Assembly (NCBI GenBank): GCA_013298165.1
Contig: JAAFJU010000010.1
Coordinates: 1-64,000 of the forward strand
Origin: Synechococcales cyanobacterium bin31.maxbin.ball.101
GTDB taxonomy: Bacteria; Cyanobacteriota; Cyanobacteriia; Leptolyngbyales; Leptolyngbyaceae
Length of the DNA: 64,000 bases
Direction: 5' to 3'
Notes under the pieces: generated by a model
Told to the model about the DNA's origin: nothing
Seen by the model: only the letters and a program-made list of their open reading frames with translations
Databases searched by the model: none
Translations under genes and position numbers: made by a program
Shown here: piece by piece, positions 1-7,932 of the stretch
Layout of the letters: every line of letters starts with the position of its first letter
How positions within the stretch are numbered: position 1 is the first letter of the stretch

Positions 1-211
1 CAAGGAATCGCAGTGGACATAGTGATCAGAACCGATAGAAAACCGTGAGATAGAGCAAGATGAAAGGCGATCGCCGAAAAATCAGGCTAGAGTATTCGGG
101 CAAGGCATTCGAACTAGGCATTCGAGTTAGGTATGGTTATAGAATGCCGCGCAGAATGAAAAAACAGACATTAGAGCGTTAAAATTAATTGCCCGACTGA
201 GTGAAGATGCC

Positions 212-970
212 ATGCCCGAAGATCAGAGTTCCACTTCTCCTACTCCTTCCCAGCCGTTCTCATCCCCAGACGATGCGGATGATGACGATCGGGGCTGGCT
301 TGATGATCTTGAACCTGAGCCGATGTTAGAGGGGTCCCCGCGTCAGGGCGTTGATCCTAAAAATCCGATCGTCCTGGTGGAGACGGCTTTTTTGGCCAGT
401 GCAGCGACGTTGATTTGGCTGGTGAACTTTTACTTTCCCATCGGTCCGGTGATGCTGCTATTTCCGATTCCGATCGCGCTGATTTATCTGCGTTGGGGCA
501 ATCGTCCGGCGGGAATGACGGTATTGACCGCGTTTTTACTGATTGGAGTGTTGATGGGTCCTTTGCGATCGGTGCAGTATTTGGTGCCGTACGGGGTTCT
601 GGGGTGGACCTTGGGGGCGCTGTGGCAGCGGCGGGGGCGTTGGCTGATCACACTGCCGATCGGGACGTTGATTGCTAATTTTGGGACGTTTTTTAAGATT
701 GGGTTGGCATCTATTTTGCTGGGGGAGGACCTGTGGCTGTATTTTACGATGCAGGTGATGGGATTGCTGGAGTGGGGGTTGGATAAGTTGAATCTGCTGT
801 GGCAACCGACGCTTTTGGCAGTGCAGGTGGCGACGGTGCTGTTTTTGTTATTTAAGGATTTTATTTATACGGTTTTGGTCCATATTGTGGCTTGGTATTT
901 GTGCGATCGGTTGGGCAATTCGATTCCTGATCCACCGAAGTTGATTCAAGCAATTTTTAATGAAGCCTAA
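212..970 (+). CDS. DUF2232 family membrane protein
   Basis: Multi-pass inner-membrane protein of 252 residues. The first 45 residues are acidic and Pro/Ser rich and probably cytosolic. Hydrophobic segments follow from about residue 52 onward, ending with one near residues 200-230. The pattern matches the cyanobacterial DUF2232 (YybS-like) family, whose biochemical role is not established; resemblance to S-component-like membrane proteins has been noted for this superfamily, but transport is only an inference here. The next gene, cobT, starts 30 bp downstream on the same strand. I know this pairing from other cyanobacteria, and it suggests a joint transcript and possibly a cofactor-related job. 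The ATG at 212 is the first plausible start. Confidence 0.8.
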   Translation: MPEDQSSTSPTPSQPFSSPDDADDDDRGWLDDLEPEPMLEGSPRQGVDPKNPIVLVETAFLASAATLIWLVNFYFPIGPVMLLFPIPIALIYLRWGNRPAGMTVLTAFLLIGVLMGPLRSVQYLVPYGVLGWTLGALWQRRGRWLITLPIGTLIANFGTFFKIGLASILLGEDLWLYFTMQVMGLLEWGLDKLNLLWQPTLLAVQVATVLFLLFKDFIYTVLVHIVAWYLCDRLGNSIPDPPKLIQAIFNEA

Positions 971-1000
971 TGAGTCCTGCCTACCGATGATTTCGATCTT

Positions 1001-2152
1001 ATGATTTCGATTTATACAGAGGTCGATCGCGCCCAGAATTGGATCGATCGCTATCGAGGACGGCTGCCTCATTTTGCCTGTGTTTTGGGGTTCACTGAAA
1101 CGGCGCTAATTGAAGGAATTTCGGCAGCGGGTCAGCATCCTAGCGATCGGTTGTTAACGGCTCATGCGGATGCAGAATTTCTATTGAATGGGATCACTCC
1201 TGACGTGACGTTTCCGTTGCCACCTTTGATTGCAGGCGTGTCACCGACAGTAATCTCAAGGGCGATTGTCCAAACGCTAAAAATTCCTACGTTTTTGATT
1301 AATGCAGGATTGCCGCAGCCTCTCTCCGTTCCGTCACAGGTTTTGTCCACAACCATTGCGCGCTGTGTGAGTACAGGAGATGCGTTGCCGATCGCTGTGG
1401 TGCAAGATTTGTTCGCTCAAGGGCTGGCGATCGGACGGGATTGGTCACGGGCGCATCCGGGAGAGGTGTTGATGATTGGGGAATGTGTGGTGGCGGGGAC
1501 GACGACGGCCTTGGCGGTGTTGATGGGGTTGGGGATCGATGCGGTGGGGCGGGTGAATAGCAGTCATTCCACCTGTAACCATGCTCAAAAGTTGGCGGTG
1601 GTACGGCAGGGGTTGGAGCGATTCAGGACCCGATCAAAGACTCTGGCGAGCCGCCCCCAAACCCCCAATTCTGGGGGCTTTGATTGGATTCAGGGCGTTG
1701 ATCCGGTGTTTCAATTGCTGGCGGCGGTGGGGGATCCGATGCAGCCTGTGGCGGCGGGGATGGCGATCGGGGCGACTGTGCAATCTGGCGTTCTGCTGGC
1801 CGGGGGGACGCAGATGTTGGCGGTCTATGCGATCGCCCAGGCATTAGTCGTTAGTCAAAATCTTGCTTGGGACCCTGATCAGGTGGTGGTGGGGACGACG
1901 CGCTGGGTGGCGGAGGATCCTTCGGGGGATACGGTGGGGTTGGCGAGGGCGATCGGGCGGGTGCCGCTGTTGGGGACGGGGCTGGATTTTAGTACGTCGC
2001 GCTATGAGGGGTTGCGACTGTATGAGCAGGGATTTGTGAAGGAGGGGGTGGGGGCTGGGGGCTGTGGGATCGCGGCGGCGCTGTATCAGGATTGGTCCAA
2101 TCAAAGGTTGGTGGAGACGATCGAGGATTTGTTAGATAAGATGGCTAAATAG
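1001..2152 (+). CDS. cobT: CobT-like nicotinate-nucleotide phosphoribosyltransferase (UPF0284)
   Basis: 383 residues, resembling the cyanobacterial/archaeal CobT-like family (UPF0284). CobT activates the lower-ligand base of cobamides by transferring phosphoribosyl from nicotinate mononucleotide; in cyanobacteria that make pseudocobalamin the base may be adenine. Recognisable blocks are the N-terminal LGFTETALIEGISAAGQHP, the central GECVVAGTTTALAVLMGLG, SSHSTCNHAQKL and AVGDPMQPVAAGMAIGA. Oddity: between the conserved NHAQKL block and AVGDPMQ block the protein carries a Ser/Pro/Gly-rich stretch with SRPQTPNSGGFDW, encoded by a palindromic C/G-rich repeat at 1651-1681 that occurs elsewhere in this window. 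I read that as an in-frame repeat insertion in a surface loop. Likely cotranscribed with the membrane protein upstream. Confidence 0.87.
   Translation: MISIYTEVDRAQNWIDRYRGRLPHFACVLGFTETALIEGISAAGQHPSDRLLTAHADAEFLLNGITPDVTFPLPPLIAGVSPTVISRAIVQTLKIPTFLINAGLPQPLSVPSQVLSTTIARCVSTGDALPIAVVQDLFAQGLAIGRDWSRAHPGEVLMIGECVVAGTTTALAVLMGLGIDAVGRVNSSHSTCNHAQKLAVVRQGLERFRTRSKTLASRPQTPNSGGFDWIQGVDPVFQLLAAVGDPMQPVAAGMAIGATVQSGVLLAGGTQMLAVYAIAQALVVSQNLAWDPDQVVVGTTRWVAEDPSGDTVGLARAIGRVPLLGTGLDFSTSRYEGLRLYEQGFVKEGVGAGGCGIAAALYQDWSNQRLVETIEDLLDKMAK
1651..1681. repeat. Palindromic C/G repeat, in frame inside cobT
   Basis: The stretch reads CCGCCCCCAAACCCCCAATT then CTGGGGGCTTT. Its core, CCCCCAATTCTGGGGG, is a hairpin. 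Near-identical cores occur at 35437-35468 and twice at 36019-36093. Here it is translated as part of CobT without breaking the frame. Confidence 0.75.
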
Positions 2153-2229
2153 ACATGCGAAAACGACTGCTGGAAAGAGATCCCAGAGTCGATCGCGCGG
2201 ATAGTGAGTTTCGAGGATGAGGTCGAGAC

Positions 2230-2619
2230 CTAGGAACTGCGCCGAGAGAGCAGTTGCTCTTCAAGGGCTGCAATGCGGTTGTAGGCCGCTGTCAGTTGTG
2301 CGGTGAGGCGCTGAATTTGCAACTCTGGAGACAGAACTCGATCGCTCTTCGTGGCAAACATCTCGCCGCCATTGGTATCAATGAGGATATCTTTGTGACT
2401 GGATAGCTCGTCGAGAATATGGTGGTGAGAATAGGAACTTTCGTAGCCTGTGAGATTAGTCCCTTCGTTGCTGTGGGAAAGCGGACGACCATTCGAAGCG
2501 CCCGCCATGGTGGTCGCCACGAGGTGCGTTAGATCTTCGAGTCCCCGAGTAAGGGAGTCTAATTTCCGGGTGAGTCCAGAAATTTCAGTTTGCATAGTTT
2601 CCATTTGGATCGCCCCCAT
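2230..2619 (-). CDS. Hypothetical coiled-coil protein
   Basis: 129 residues with no family that I recognise. The N-terminal 40 residues (METMQTEISGLTRKLDSLTR onward) and the C-terminal 30 (LQIQRLTAQLTAAYNRIAALEEQL) have leucine heptad spacing typical of short coiled coils. The middle is polar and His/Ser/Gly rich. No signal peptide or membrane segment is seen. The start could be the ATG at 2619 or, equally well, the internal ATG at 2604. It stands alone between cobT and the lyase gene, converging on cobT. Its codon use looks like that of its neighbours. Probably a real small protein, function unknown. Confidence 0.6.
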   Translation of the reverse strand: MGAIQMETMQTEISGLTRKLDSLTRGLEDLTHLVATTMAGASNGRPLSHSNEGTNLTGYESSYSHHHILDELSSHKDILIDTNGGEMFATKSDRVLSPELQIQRLTAQLTAAYNRIAALEEQLLSRRSS

Positions 2620-2853
2620 AAAAGTTTAGGTTGAGTGCGGTTGTGTCTATGGTATTGACAAAATATGATAAATCCCCATGAGATACGGAATCATTTAACC
2701 TTTGACCCAGAATTCCCCGATTAAAGTTACATTCGGAGGGGAGAAATCGGGGGCTATGAGATCGATTGAGATTTTACAAGTCTTTCTTCCTTTTGTTTTA
2801 CGATCGGTTTTGATACGAGATTTTGCGGTTGAATTCTTGGGTGGGATTTTCTT

Positions 2854-3465
2854 ATGTTGACGTTTCAGGACTTTTTTCAGGCTTGTGATGGGACTTGGAG
2901 TACGGAGCGCACCTACCACTATTACGATCAGGGCGAAATTGAGCGCTCCCATACCGATTTCACGGCGACGACTCTAGAAGGGGCGGTTAAGTCGAATCTC
3001 TTGATGGCGGTGATGCCGGAGGGGGTGACGGCTGAGGCGGTGTCGTCGTCTCCTGGCTTTGCGATTCGCTTTGATACGGTGTCGGAGACGGGGGCGACGG
3101 TGGGGATGAGTTTGCAGGCGTTGTTTGTGCCGGAGCAGTTTGTGGTGGGTGCGAAGACGGTGCAGGATATTCCACCACCGATGGCGGCGCAGGTGGCACC
3201 TCAGGAGGAACTGGTGCGGGGCTTTTATTTACGAAATGAGGGCTATTCGGAGAAGGGGGCGATCGCGGGACGGTTTACCTATTTGCCGACGCGGCAGACG
3301 TTGGAGATGACGACGGTGTATAGCCAGTCAGTGGCGGTGGATCAGATGCGGTTTATCGATGCGAATACGCGGTTGCGGACGATCGTGACCTACCGTCGCC
3401 CGGAGGGGAATGTGACGCCGACGGAGATTAGTCTTGTCGGATTTGGCCTGGAGCGTAGACAATAG
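2854..3465 (+). CDS. Phycobiliprotein lyase, CpcS/CpeS-like
   Basis: 203 residues resembling the CpcS/CpeS lipocalin-fold lyases that attach phycobilins to cysteines of phycobiliproteins. Family signs are the N-terminal FFQACDGTWSTERTYHY, the beta-strand pattern EIERSHTDF, YLRNEGYSEKGAIAGRF and the C-terminal strand NTRLRTIVTYRRPEG ending in VGFGLERR. The protein is slightly longer than classic CpcS and belongs to the divergent cyanobacterial branch whose bilin and target are not predictable from sequence. No phycobiliprotein genes lie nearby, which is normal for this branch. The 29-bp gap to the downstream solute-binding protein permits cotranscription, although the functions look unrelated. 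Confidence 0.8.
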   Translation: MLTFQDFFQACDGTWSTERTYHYYDQGEIERSHTDFTATTLEGAVKSNLLMAVMPEGVTAEAVSSSPGFAIRFDTVSETGATVGMSLQALFVPEQFVVGAKTVQDIPPPMAAQVAPQEELVRGFYLRNEGYSEKGAIAGRFTYLPTRQTLEMTTVYSQSVAVDQMRFIDANTRLRTIVTYRRPEGNVTPTEISLVGFGLERRQ

Positions 3466-3494
3466 GACGACTGATTTCTTAAGCTTCTTACCCC

Positions 3495-4709
3495 ATGGAT
3501 CGTCGATCGTTTCTCAAAAATAGTCTCAAAGCCTCTACGGCGTTGATGGTGTCGCCTGCGATGGCGCTGTCGATGACGGGCTGTCAGGCGCAGGGTGAGA
3601 CGCTGCTGCGGCTGATGGCGCTGCGGGGGACGGTGCCGTTTCAGTTGCCGAAGCAGTTTCAGCAGAGTGCTTCGGGGCGATCGGTGGACTTTAAGCAAGT
3701 GCGGCAGTTGCGAGAGCTGTTTGGGCTGCTTCAGCAGTGGAAACGACAGACGACGGGGGAGGTGAAGACGCCGAAGGGGTTGCTGCCTTGGCCTGTGCCG
3801 CTGGTGGGGACGCCTGCGGAGGCGACGGTGCCGGATCTGGTGACGATCGGGGATTTTTGGTTGACGCTGGCGATTCGGCAGAAGTTGCTGGAGCCGATGA
3901 AGGTGGAGACGATTCCAACATGGCAGCGGTTGGATCCGAAGCTTAAGGCGTTGCTGATGCGGAACGATCGGGGGGAGTTGGCGACGGAGGGTCAGGTCTG
4001 GGGGATGCCCTATCGGATCAACAGTACGGTTTTGCTTTATCGCAAGGATATTTTTGCCGATCGACAGTTGCCGCTTCCGACGGATTGGGCTGATCTGTGG
4101 CGATCGGATTTGAAGGGGCGGATTTCGCTGCTGGATCAGCCGCGTGAGGTGATTGGGTTAACGCTGAAAATGTTGGGCAAGTCCTACAACACGGAGGATT
4201 TGGCTTCTGTGCCGGAGCTTCAGGCTAAGTTGGCGGAGTTGCACCACAATGCAAAATTTTATTCTTCGACCAATTATCTTCAGCCGTTGACGTTGGATCA
4301 GATTTGGGTGGCGATGGCGAGTTCGACGGATGCGTTGATGATGATGCGGCGCAATCCGAAGTTGGCGGCGGTGTTTCCGAGGAGCGGGACGGCGTTGAAT
4401 GCGGATCTATGGGTGCAGCCTGCGTTGCCGGAGAAGGAGGAGCGGTCCGAGGCGGTGATGGGTAGCATCGCGGCTTGGTGTGAGTATGGTCTGGCGATCG
4501 ATCGGGCGGCGGGGCTGTCTCTGTTGATGCAGGGGAGGTCGCCGATGCTGTCTCAGGTGACTGTGGATGGACTGGTGGACGAGTTACGAAAAAATGAGGT
4601 CTTGATGCCTGGGGACGATCGGCTTCAGAAGAGTGAGTATCTTTTGCCACAGCTTGGGAAGACGGTGGATCAGTGGCGATCGGTGTGGGAGACGATGAGG
4701 AATGATTAG
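3495..4709 (+). CDS. Tat-exported extracellular solute-binding lipoprotein
   Basis: 404 residues. The N-terminus MDRRSFLK is a twin-arginine signal, followed by a hydrophobic stretch and a lipobox-like SMTGC with Cys at about residue 30. This suggests a folded protein exported by Tat and lipid-anchored on the periplasmic side. The body has the layout of family-1 solute-binding proteins of the polyamine/iron type: WGMPYRINSTVLLYRKDIF, a hinge, and WAMASSTDALMMMRRNP-like segments. No permease or ATPase gene is adjacent, so substrate and partner are unknown. Many cyanobacteria have this orphan binding protein. A tandem repeat with terminator-like inverted pairing lies just downstream. Confidence 0.78.
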   Translation: MDRRSFLKNSLKASTALMVSPAMALSMTGCQAQGETLLRLMALRGTVPFQLPKQFQQSASGRSVDFKQVRQLRELFGLLQQWKRQTTGEVKTPKGLLPWPVPLVGTPAEATVPDLVTIGDFWLTLAIRQKLLEPMKVETIPTWQRLDPKLKALLMRNDRGELATEGQVWGMPYRINSTVLLYRKDIFADRQLPLPTDWADLWRSDLKGRISLLDQPREVIGLTLKMLGKSYNTEDLASVPELQAKLAELHHNAKFYSSTNYLQPLTLDQIWVAMASSTDALMMMRRNPKLAAVFPRSGTALNADLWVQPALPEKEERSEAVMGSIAAWCEYGLAIDRAAGLSLLMQGRSPMLSQVTVDGLVDELRKNEVLMPGDDRLQKSEYLLPQLGKTVDQWRSVWETMRND

Positions 4710-4732
4710 GGGGTCGGTTGATTTATCCGGGC

Positions 4733-4811
4733 TTCGACTCCGCTCAGCCCTCTACTGTTCGACTCCGCTCAGCCCTCTACTGTTGTTGGGAGAGATCTGA
4801 GCGGAGTTGAG
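4733..4811. repeat. Tandem 25-bp repeat plus inverted partial copy
   Basis: Two perfect tandem copies of a 25-bp unit beginning TTCGACTCCGCTCAGCCCTC occupy 4733-4757 and 4758-4782. The inverted segment CTGAGCGGAGTTGA at 4798-4811 can pair with either copy. The element lies between two convergent genes and could fold as a bidirectional terminator. A related fragment (CTTCGACTCCGCTCAGTCCT) is at 53368-53387. Confidence 0.85.
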
Positions 4812-4826
4812 GAAGGATGGCTTGGG

Positions 4827-5252
4827 TTATTCTTCGAGCCAAGCTTTGATGCGATCTAGGCTCTTCCAGTCGGGTTTGCGAGTCAGTCCGTCTTGGATGT
4901 TGGAGAGGACTTCTTCGCGCAGTTCTTCAGAGACCATGATGATCTGTTGAGTGATTTCGACGTGGGAGCGGACGCCTTTTTTGCCGGAGTCGAGCATGGC
5001 CAAGGCAAGGTTGAGTCGCGCTTGGGGGTCTTGGGGGTTGAGTTTTACGGCTTTTTGAGCGGTGGTGAGGGCGAGGGCGGGTTTGTCGGCTAGGAGGTAG
5101 AGCCAGGAGAGGCAAGTCCAGGCGGCGCTGACGGTGCGGGACCGATCGCAGACTTCTTTAAAGACGGGGATGAGGGTGTCGATGGATTCGCCTGCTTTGT
5201 AGCGCTCTAGGCCCTGATCAAAGAGGTCTTCAACAGTTTGCGTCGTGGTCAT
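4827..5252 (-). CDS. TPR-containing protein upstream partner of ferredoxin
   Basis: About 141 residues from the ATG at 5252, chosen because GAGAGA lies at a suitable distance upstream; a longer start at 5270 is possible. The middle carries TPR helices: AWTCLSWLYLLADKPALALTTAQKAVKLNP followed by ARLNLALAMLDSG. The C-terminus is a helical KPDWKSLDRIKAWLEE. TPRs are protein-docking scaffolds. It lies about 90 bp downstream of the ferredoxin on the same strand, so the two may be cotranscribed and may interact; that is an inference from order only. Confidence 0.75.
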   Translation of the reverse strand: MTTTQTVEDLFDQGLERYKAGESIDTLIPVFKEVCDRSRTVSAAWTCLSWLYLLADKPALALTTAQKAVKLNPQDPQARLNLALAMLDSGKKGVRSHVEITQQIIMVSEELREEVLSNIQDGLTRKPDWKSLDRIKAWLEE

Positions 5253-5345
5253 GGTAGTAATCTCTCTCACGCGAGTCGATCGGTCGTGTAAATCTTACCA
5301 GCCTGATGGATTCGCGTGAAAGTTTGGACCGTTGGGATTTGATCG

Positions 5346-5831
5346 TTAGTTGCCGGAGGAGGAGTTGAAGTAGCCGTTGAAGTTAAGGTTTTCGGTTTGG
5401 GAGATGGTGTTGAGGGTCGATCGGGTGATCAGTTTTCCGGCTTCGACGAGGACTTTACCTGTAATCGGGTGCAGGAGGTCCTGCTCGGCCCGTCGTCCAA
5501 TCAAGTCTTCGATGTCTTTGAGGGAGTTGATGTACATCCCAGGTGGGAGTTCTACGACGACGCCATCGTCTAGGACGCGGGCTTGACAGGCGAGACGCGA
5601 GTTTTGCTGGCAGGAGGTGATGACTTCGAGGGTGCGTTGCTCTCGGCGGTTCATGGCGGAGAGGTTGTTCATGCCGTCTTTGACGTAGATGTGGCAGGTG
5701 GCGCACATGCCGCGTCCGCCGCATTCTCGGAGGACATCGAGGTCTTTGTTGAGCAAGACGGAGAGGAGGTTGCCGTTGGTCTCTACGGAGGTGTCTTGAG
5801 CGATCGGCTCTAGTCGAACAGTTTTTGCCAT
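5346..5831 (-). CDS. 2Fe-2S ferredoxin with C-terminal extension
   Basis: 161 residues. A plant/adrenodoxin-like 2Fe-2S domain fills residues 1-95. Cluster ligands are probably Cys37, Cys43, Cys46 (C-x5-C-x2-C, in ECGGRGMCATCHIY) and Cys82 (RLACQAR). Cys74 is an additional cysteine. The C-x5-C spacing is the adrenodoxin-like one rather than the C-x4-C of PetF, so this is unlikely to be the main photosynthetic ferredoxin. Residues 100-161 form an extra tail with no motif I recognise. It is an electron carrier, probably cytosolic; the partner is unknown. The TPR gene follows on the same strand. Confidence 0.87.
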   Translation of the reverse strand: MAKTVRLEPIAQDTSVETNGNLLSVLLNKDLDVLRECGGRGMCATCHIYVKDGMNNLSAMNRREQRTLEVITSCQQNSRLACQARVLDDGVVVELPPGMYINSLKDIEDLIGRRAEQDLLHPITGKVLVEAGKLITRSTLNTISQTENLNFNGYFNSSSGN

Positions 5832-5868
5832 GGTGAGGGTCCTGGGGGTGTGAGGTTGTGAGGGGTCT

Positions 5869-6750
5869 TTATATTCCCTTAAGAATTGTGGCTTCTTCGA
5901 TAGTTAGCCCCGCTTGCTGGGCGGTTGTATCAAAATCTCGAATTATTTTTGAACATTGACTGCGGAAGTTTTGGGTCCATTGTCGGAGAGCGGTGAGTTG
6001 CTGGGGGTTGAGGGTGGTGAGCTTGGTGCTGGTGAGGTGGCCTTTGGGGCTGATGTCGATGGGGGGAAGGTCTGGGAGGTCGGGGCGCGATCGTTTGATT
6101 TGGCTGGTGGTGATGGTGCTGCCGAGGGTCTGGGCGGCGATCGTGGTGAGGTGGTTGAAGGCGTTGAGGTAGTCCTGGAGGGTGAGGGCTGATGAGGCGG
6201 CGGGCTGGGAGGGCGCAGAGGGGACGGAGGGCGCGGGATGCGCGGCCCTTGCGGAGGAGGGGAGGGCTGGGGAGGGCTGGGGACTATGGCGGGCGGAGGC
6301 CCAGGTTTCTAGGAGGGGGATGCTGATTTTTAGGTGGGCTTGGACGGTTTGGCAGAAGGTGCGGAGGTCTTGGGAGTTGTTGCGCCATTGGATGGTGCAG
6401 TGGGTGAGGACGGCGACGGTGAAGCCGTAACCCATACGGCAGACGTAGAGGCGGTAGGTGCCAAAGAAGAATTCGAGCTGCTGGACTTCGGGGGCGAGGC
6501 TGCGAAGGATGGGGGTGACGTTGGCGAGGAAGGTTTTGGGTTGGTGAATCTGAAGCTGGGGGTCGGCGGAGTAAAGGCGGGGGATGGTGCTGCCGTCAAT
6601 TAAGGCGATGCCTGCAATTCCTGGTACAGTCAGGAAATCATGAATAACAGTGTCGGGGAGTTGAGGGGTCGCAATGGGCCTCCGATCGCTTTCAGGATGC
6701 GCCTTCGGCGAGGTTTCTTGGAGGTTGTTTTGGGGGGCTGAGTCGATCAT
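5869..6750 (-). CDS. Conserved hypothetical protein, possible roadblock-like N-domain
   Basis: 293 residues in three parts. Residues 30-150 form a compact alpha/beta region (FLTVPGIAGIALIDGSTIPRL, then FFFGTYRLYVCRMGYGFTVAVL), whose strand pattern resembles roadblock/LC7-type small-GTPase regulators; the match is weak. Residues 160-190 are a low-complexity Pro/Ala/Ser linker. Residues 190-293 are helical and end with FDTTAQQAGLTIEEATILKGI. No signal peptide or membrane segment is present. It ends about 35 bp before the ferredoxin start on the same strand, so it may head a three-gene unit with the ferredoxin and TPR genes. Function unknown. Confidence 0.6.
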   Translation of the reverse strand: MIDSAPQNNLQETSPKAHPESDRRPIATPQLPDTVIHDFLTVPGIAGIALIDGSTIPRLYSADPQLQIHQPKTFLANVTPILRSLAPEVQQLEFFFGTYRLYVCRMGYGFTVAVLTHCTIQWRNNSQDLRTFCQTVQAHLKISIPLLETWASARHSPQPSPALPSSARAAHPAPSVPSAPSQPAASSALTLQDYLNAFNHLTTIAAQTLGSTITTSQIKRSRPDLPDLPPIDISPKGHLTSTKLTTLNPQQLTALRQWTQNFRSQCSKIIRDFDTTAQQAGLTIEEATILKGI

Positions 6751-6924
6751 TTTTTAACTCGCTGAGGTCGCTGGGGTCGTTACGTTTTGTTACGTTGTGG
6801 TCTTCTGGATTCGTGACTCTCGTATGAATCAGAGGCTGGGATTTTGTTGAGTCAGTTTTTGAGTCTTGGGGCTTTTTGATTCTGATGGTTTGTTTCTCTC
6901 GTCACGTTGTATGTGTCACGTCCT

Positions 6925-7881
6925 ATGTCTGATCTTCCTTTTACGCTGGACCAGCTTCGTATTTTGAAGGCGATCGCCGCTGAGGGTAGTTTTAAGCGGG
7001 CGGCGGATAGTCTGTATGTGTCGCAGCCTGCGGTGAGTCTTCAGGTGCAGAATTTGGAGCGGCAGTTGGATGTGCCGTTGTTCGATCGGGGTGGGCGACG
7101 GGCGCAGTTGACGGAGGCGGGGCATTTGCTTCTGGCGTATGGGGAGAAGATTTTGACGTTGTGTCAGGAGACTTGTCGGGCGATCGAGGATTTGCAAAAT
7201 CTTCAGGGTGGGTCTTTGATTGTGGGGGCGAGTCAGACGACGGGGACGTATTTGTTGCCGAGGATGATTGGGTTGTTTCGGCAGAAGTATCCGGATGTGG
7301 CGGTGCAGTTGCATGTGCATTCGACGCGCCGGACAGCTTGGAGTGTGGCCAATGGGCAGATTGATTTGGCGATTATTGGGGGTGAGTTGCCTCCGGAGTT
7401 GCAGGATTCCTTAGATATGATTCCCTATGCTGAGGATGAACTCGCATTGATTTTGCCGCCGGGGCATCCGTTGGTGCGGCAGGGGACGATTCAGAAGGAG
7501 GATTTGTATCGGCTTCAGTTTATTGCGTTGGATTCGCAGTCTACGATTCGGAAGGTGATTGATCAGGTGTTGGCGCGCTGTGGGATTGAGCCACGTCGGT
7601 TGAAGGTGGATATGGAGTTGAATTCGATCGAGGCGATTAAGACGGCGGTGCAGTCGGGGCTGGGGGTGGCATTTTTGTCGGTGAGTGCGATCGAGAAGGA
7701 GTTGCAGGCGCAGATTTTGCATCGTGCGCCGATCGATGGGGTGGAGATTAAGCGGATGCTGTCGGTGATTATTAATCCGAATCGCTATCGATCGAAGGCG
7801 GCGGATGCGTTTTGTAAGGAGATTTTGCCGCAGTTTACGTCGTTGGATGTAAGCTTCGATCGGGTTGGAAAGGGGGATTAG
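6925..7881 (+). CDS. rbcR: LysR-type regulator RbcR of RuBisCO genes
   Basis: 318 residues from the ATG at 6925. The N-terminal winged helix, [20 protein letters not shown] then [20 protein letters not shown], is almost the textbook RbcR/CbbR sequence. The effector domain follows (residues 90-300) with [20 protein letters not shown] and [17 protein letters not shown]. RbcR activates rbcLXS and other carbon-fixation genes in cyanobacteria and red plastids, sensing Calvin-cycle metabolites. The start at 6925 gives the conserved [12 protein letters not shown]; the in-frame ATG at 6907 is less likely. It is divergent from the hypothetical gene upstream, and the shared gap contains repeated GTTACGTT/GTCACGTT-like words that could be operator half sites. 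Confidence 0.92.
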   Translation: MSDLPFTLDQLRILKAIAAEGSFKRAADSLYVSQPAVSLQVQNLERQLDVPLFDRGGRRAQLTEAGHLLLAYGEKILTLCQETCRAIEDLQNLQGGSLIVGASQTTGTYLLPRMIGLFRQKYPDVAVQLHVHSTRRTAWSVANGQIDLAIIGGELPPELQDSLDMIPYAEDELALILPPGHPLVRQGTIQKEDLYRLQFIALDSQSTIRKVIDQVLARCGIEPRRLKVDMELNSIEAIKTAVQSGLGVAFLSVSAIEKELQAQILHRAPIDGVEIKRMLSVIINPNRYRSKAADAFCKEILPQFTSLDVSFDRVGKGD

Positions 7882-7893
7882 AGAGGAGAAGAG

Positions 7894-7912
7894 GGGCGCG
7901 GGAGGCGCGCCC
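7894..7912. repeat. GC-rich hairpin after rbcR
   Basis: GGGCGCG and CGCGCCC form a 7-bp stem around a 5-base loop, in the 50-bp gap between convergent genes. It may act as a terminator or be a dispersed palindromic repeat. Confidence 0.6.
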
Positions 7913-7932
7913 GTACGATTTTGGGGAGGGGG

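Noticed and set aside
2695-2952. Minus-strand frame overlapping the lyase start
   Set aside because: Overlaps the conserved N-terminus of the lyase; basic low-complexity composition suggests a shadow.
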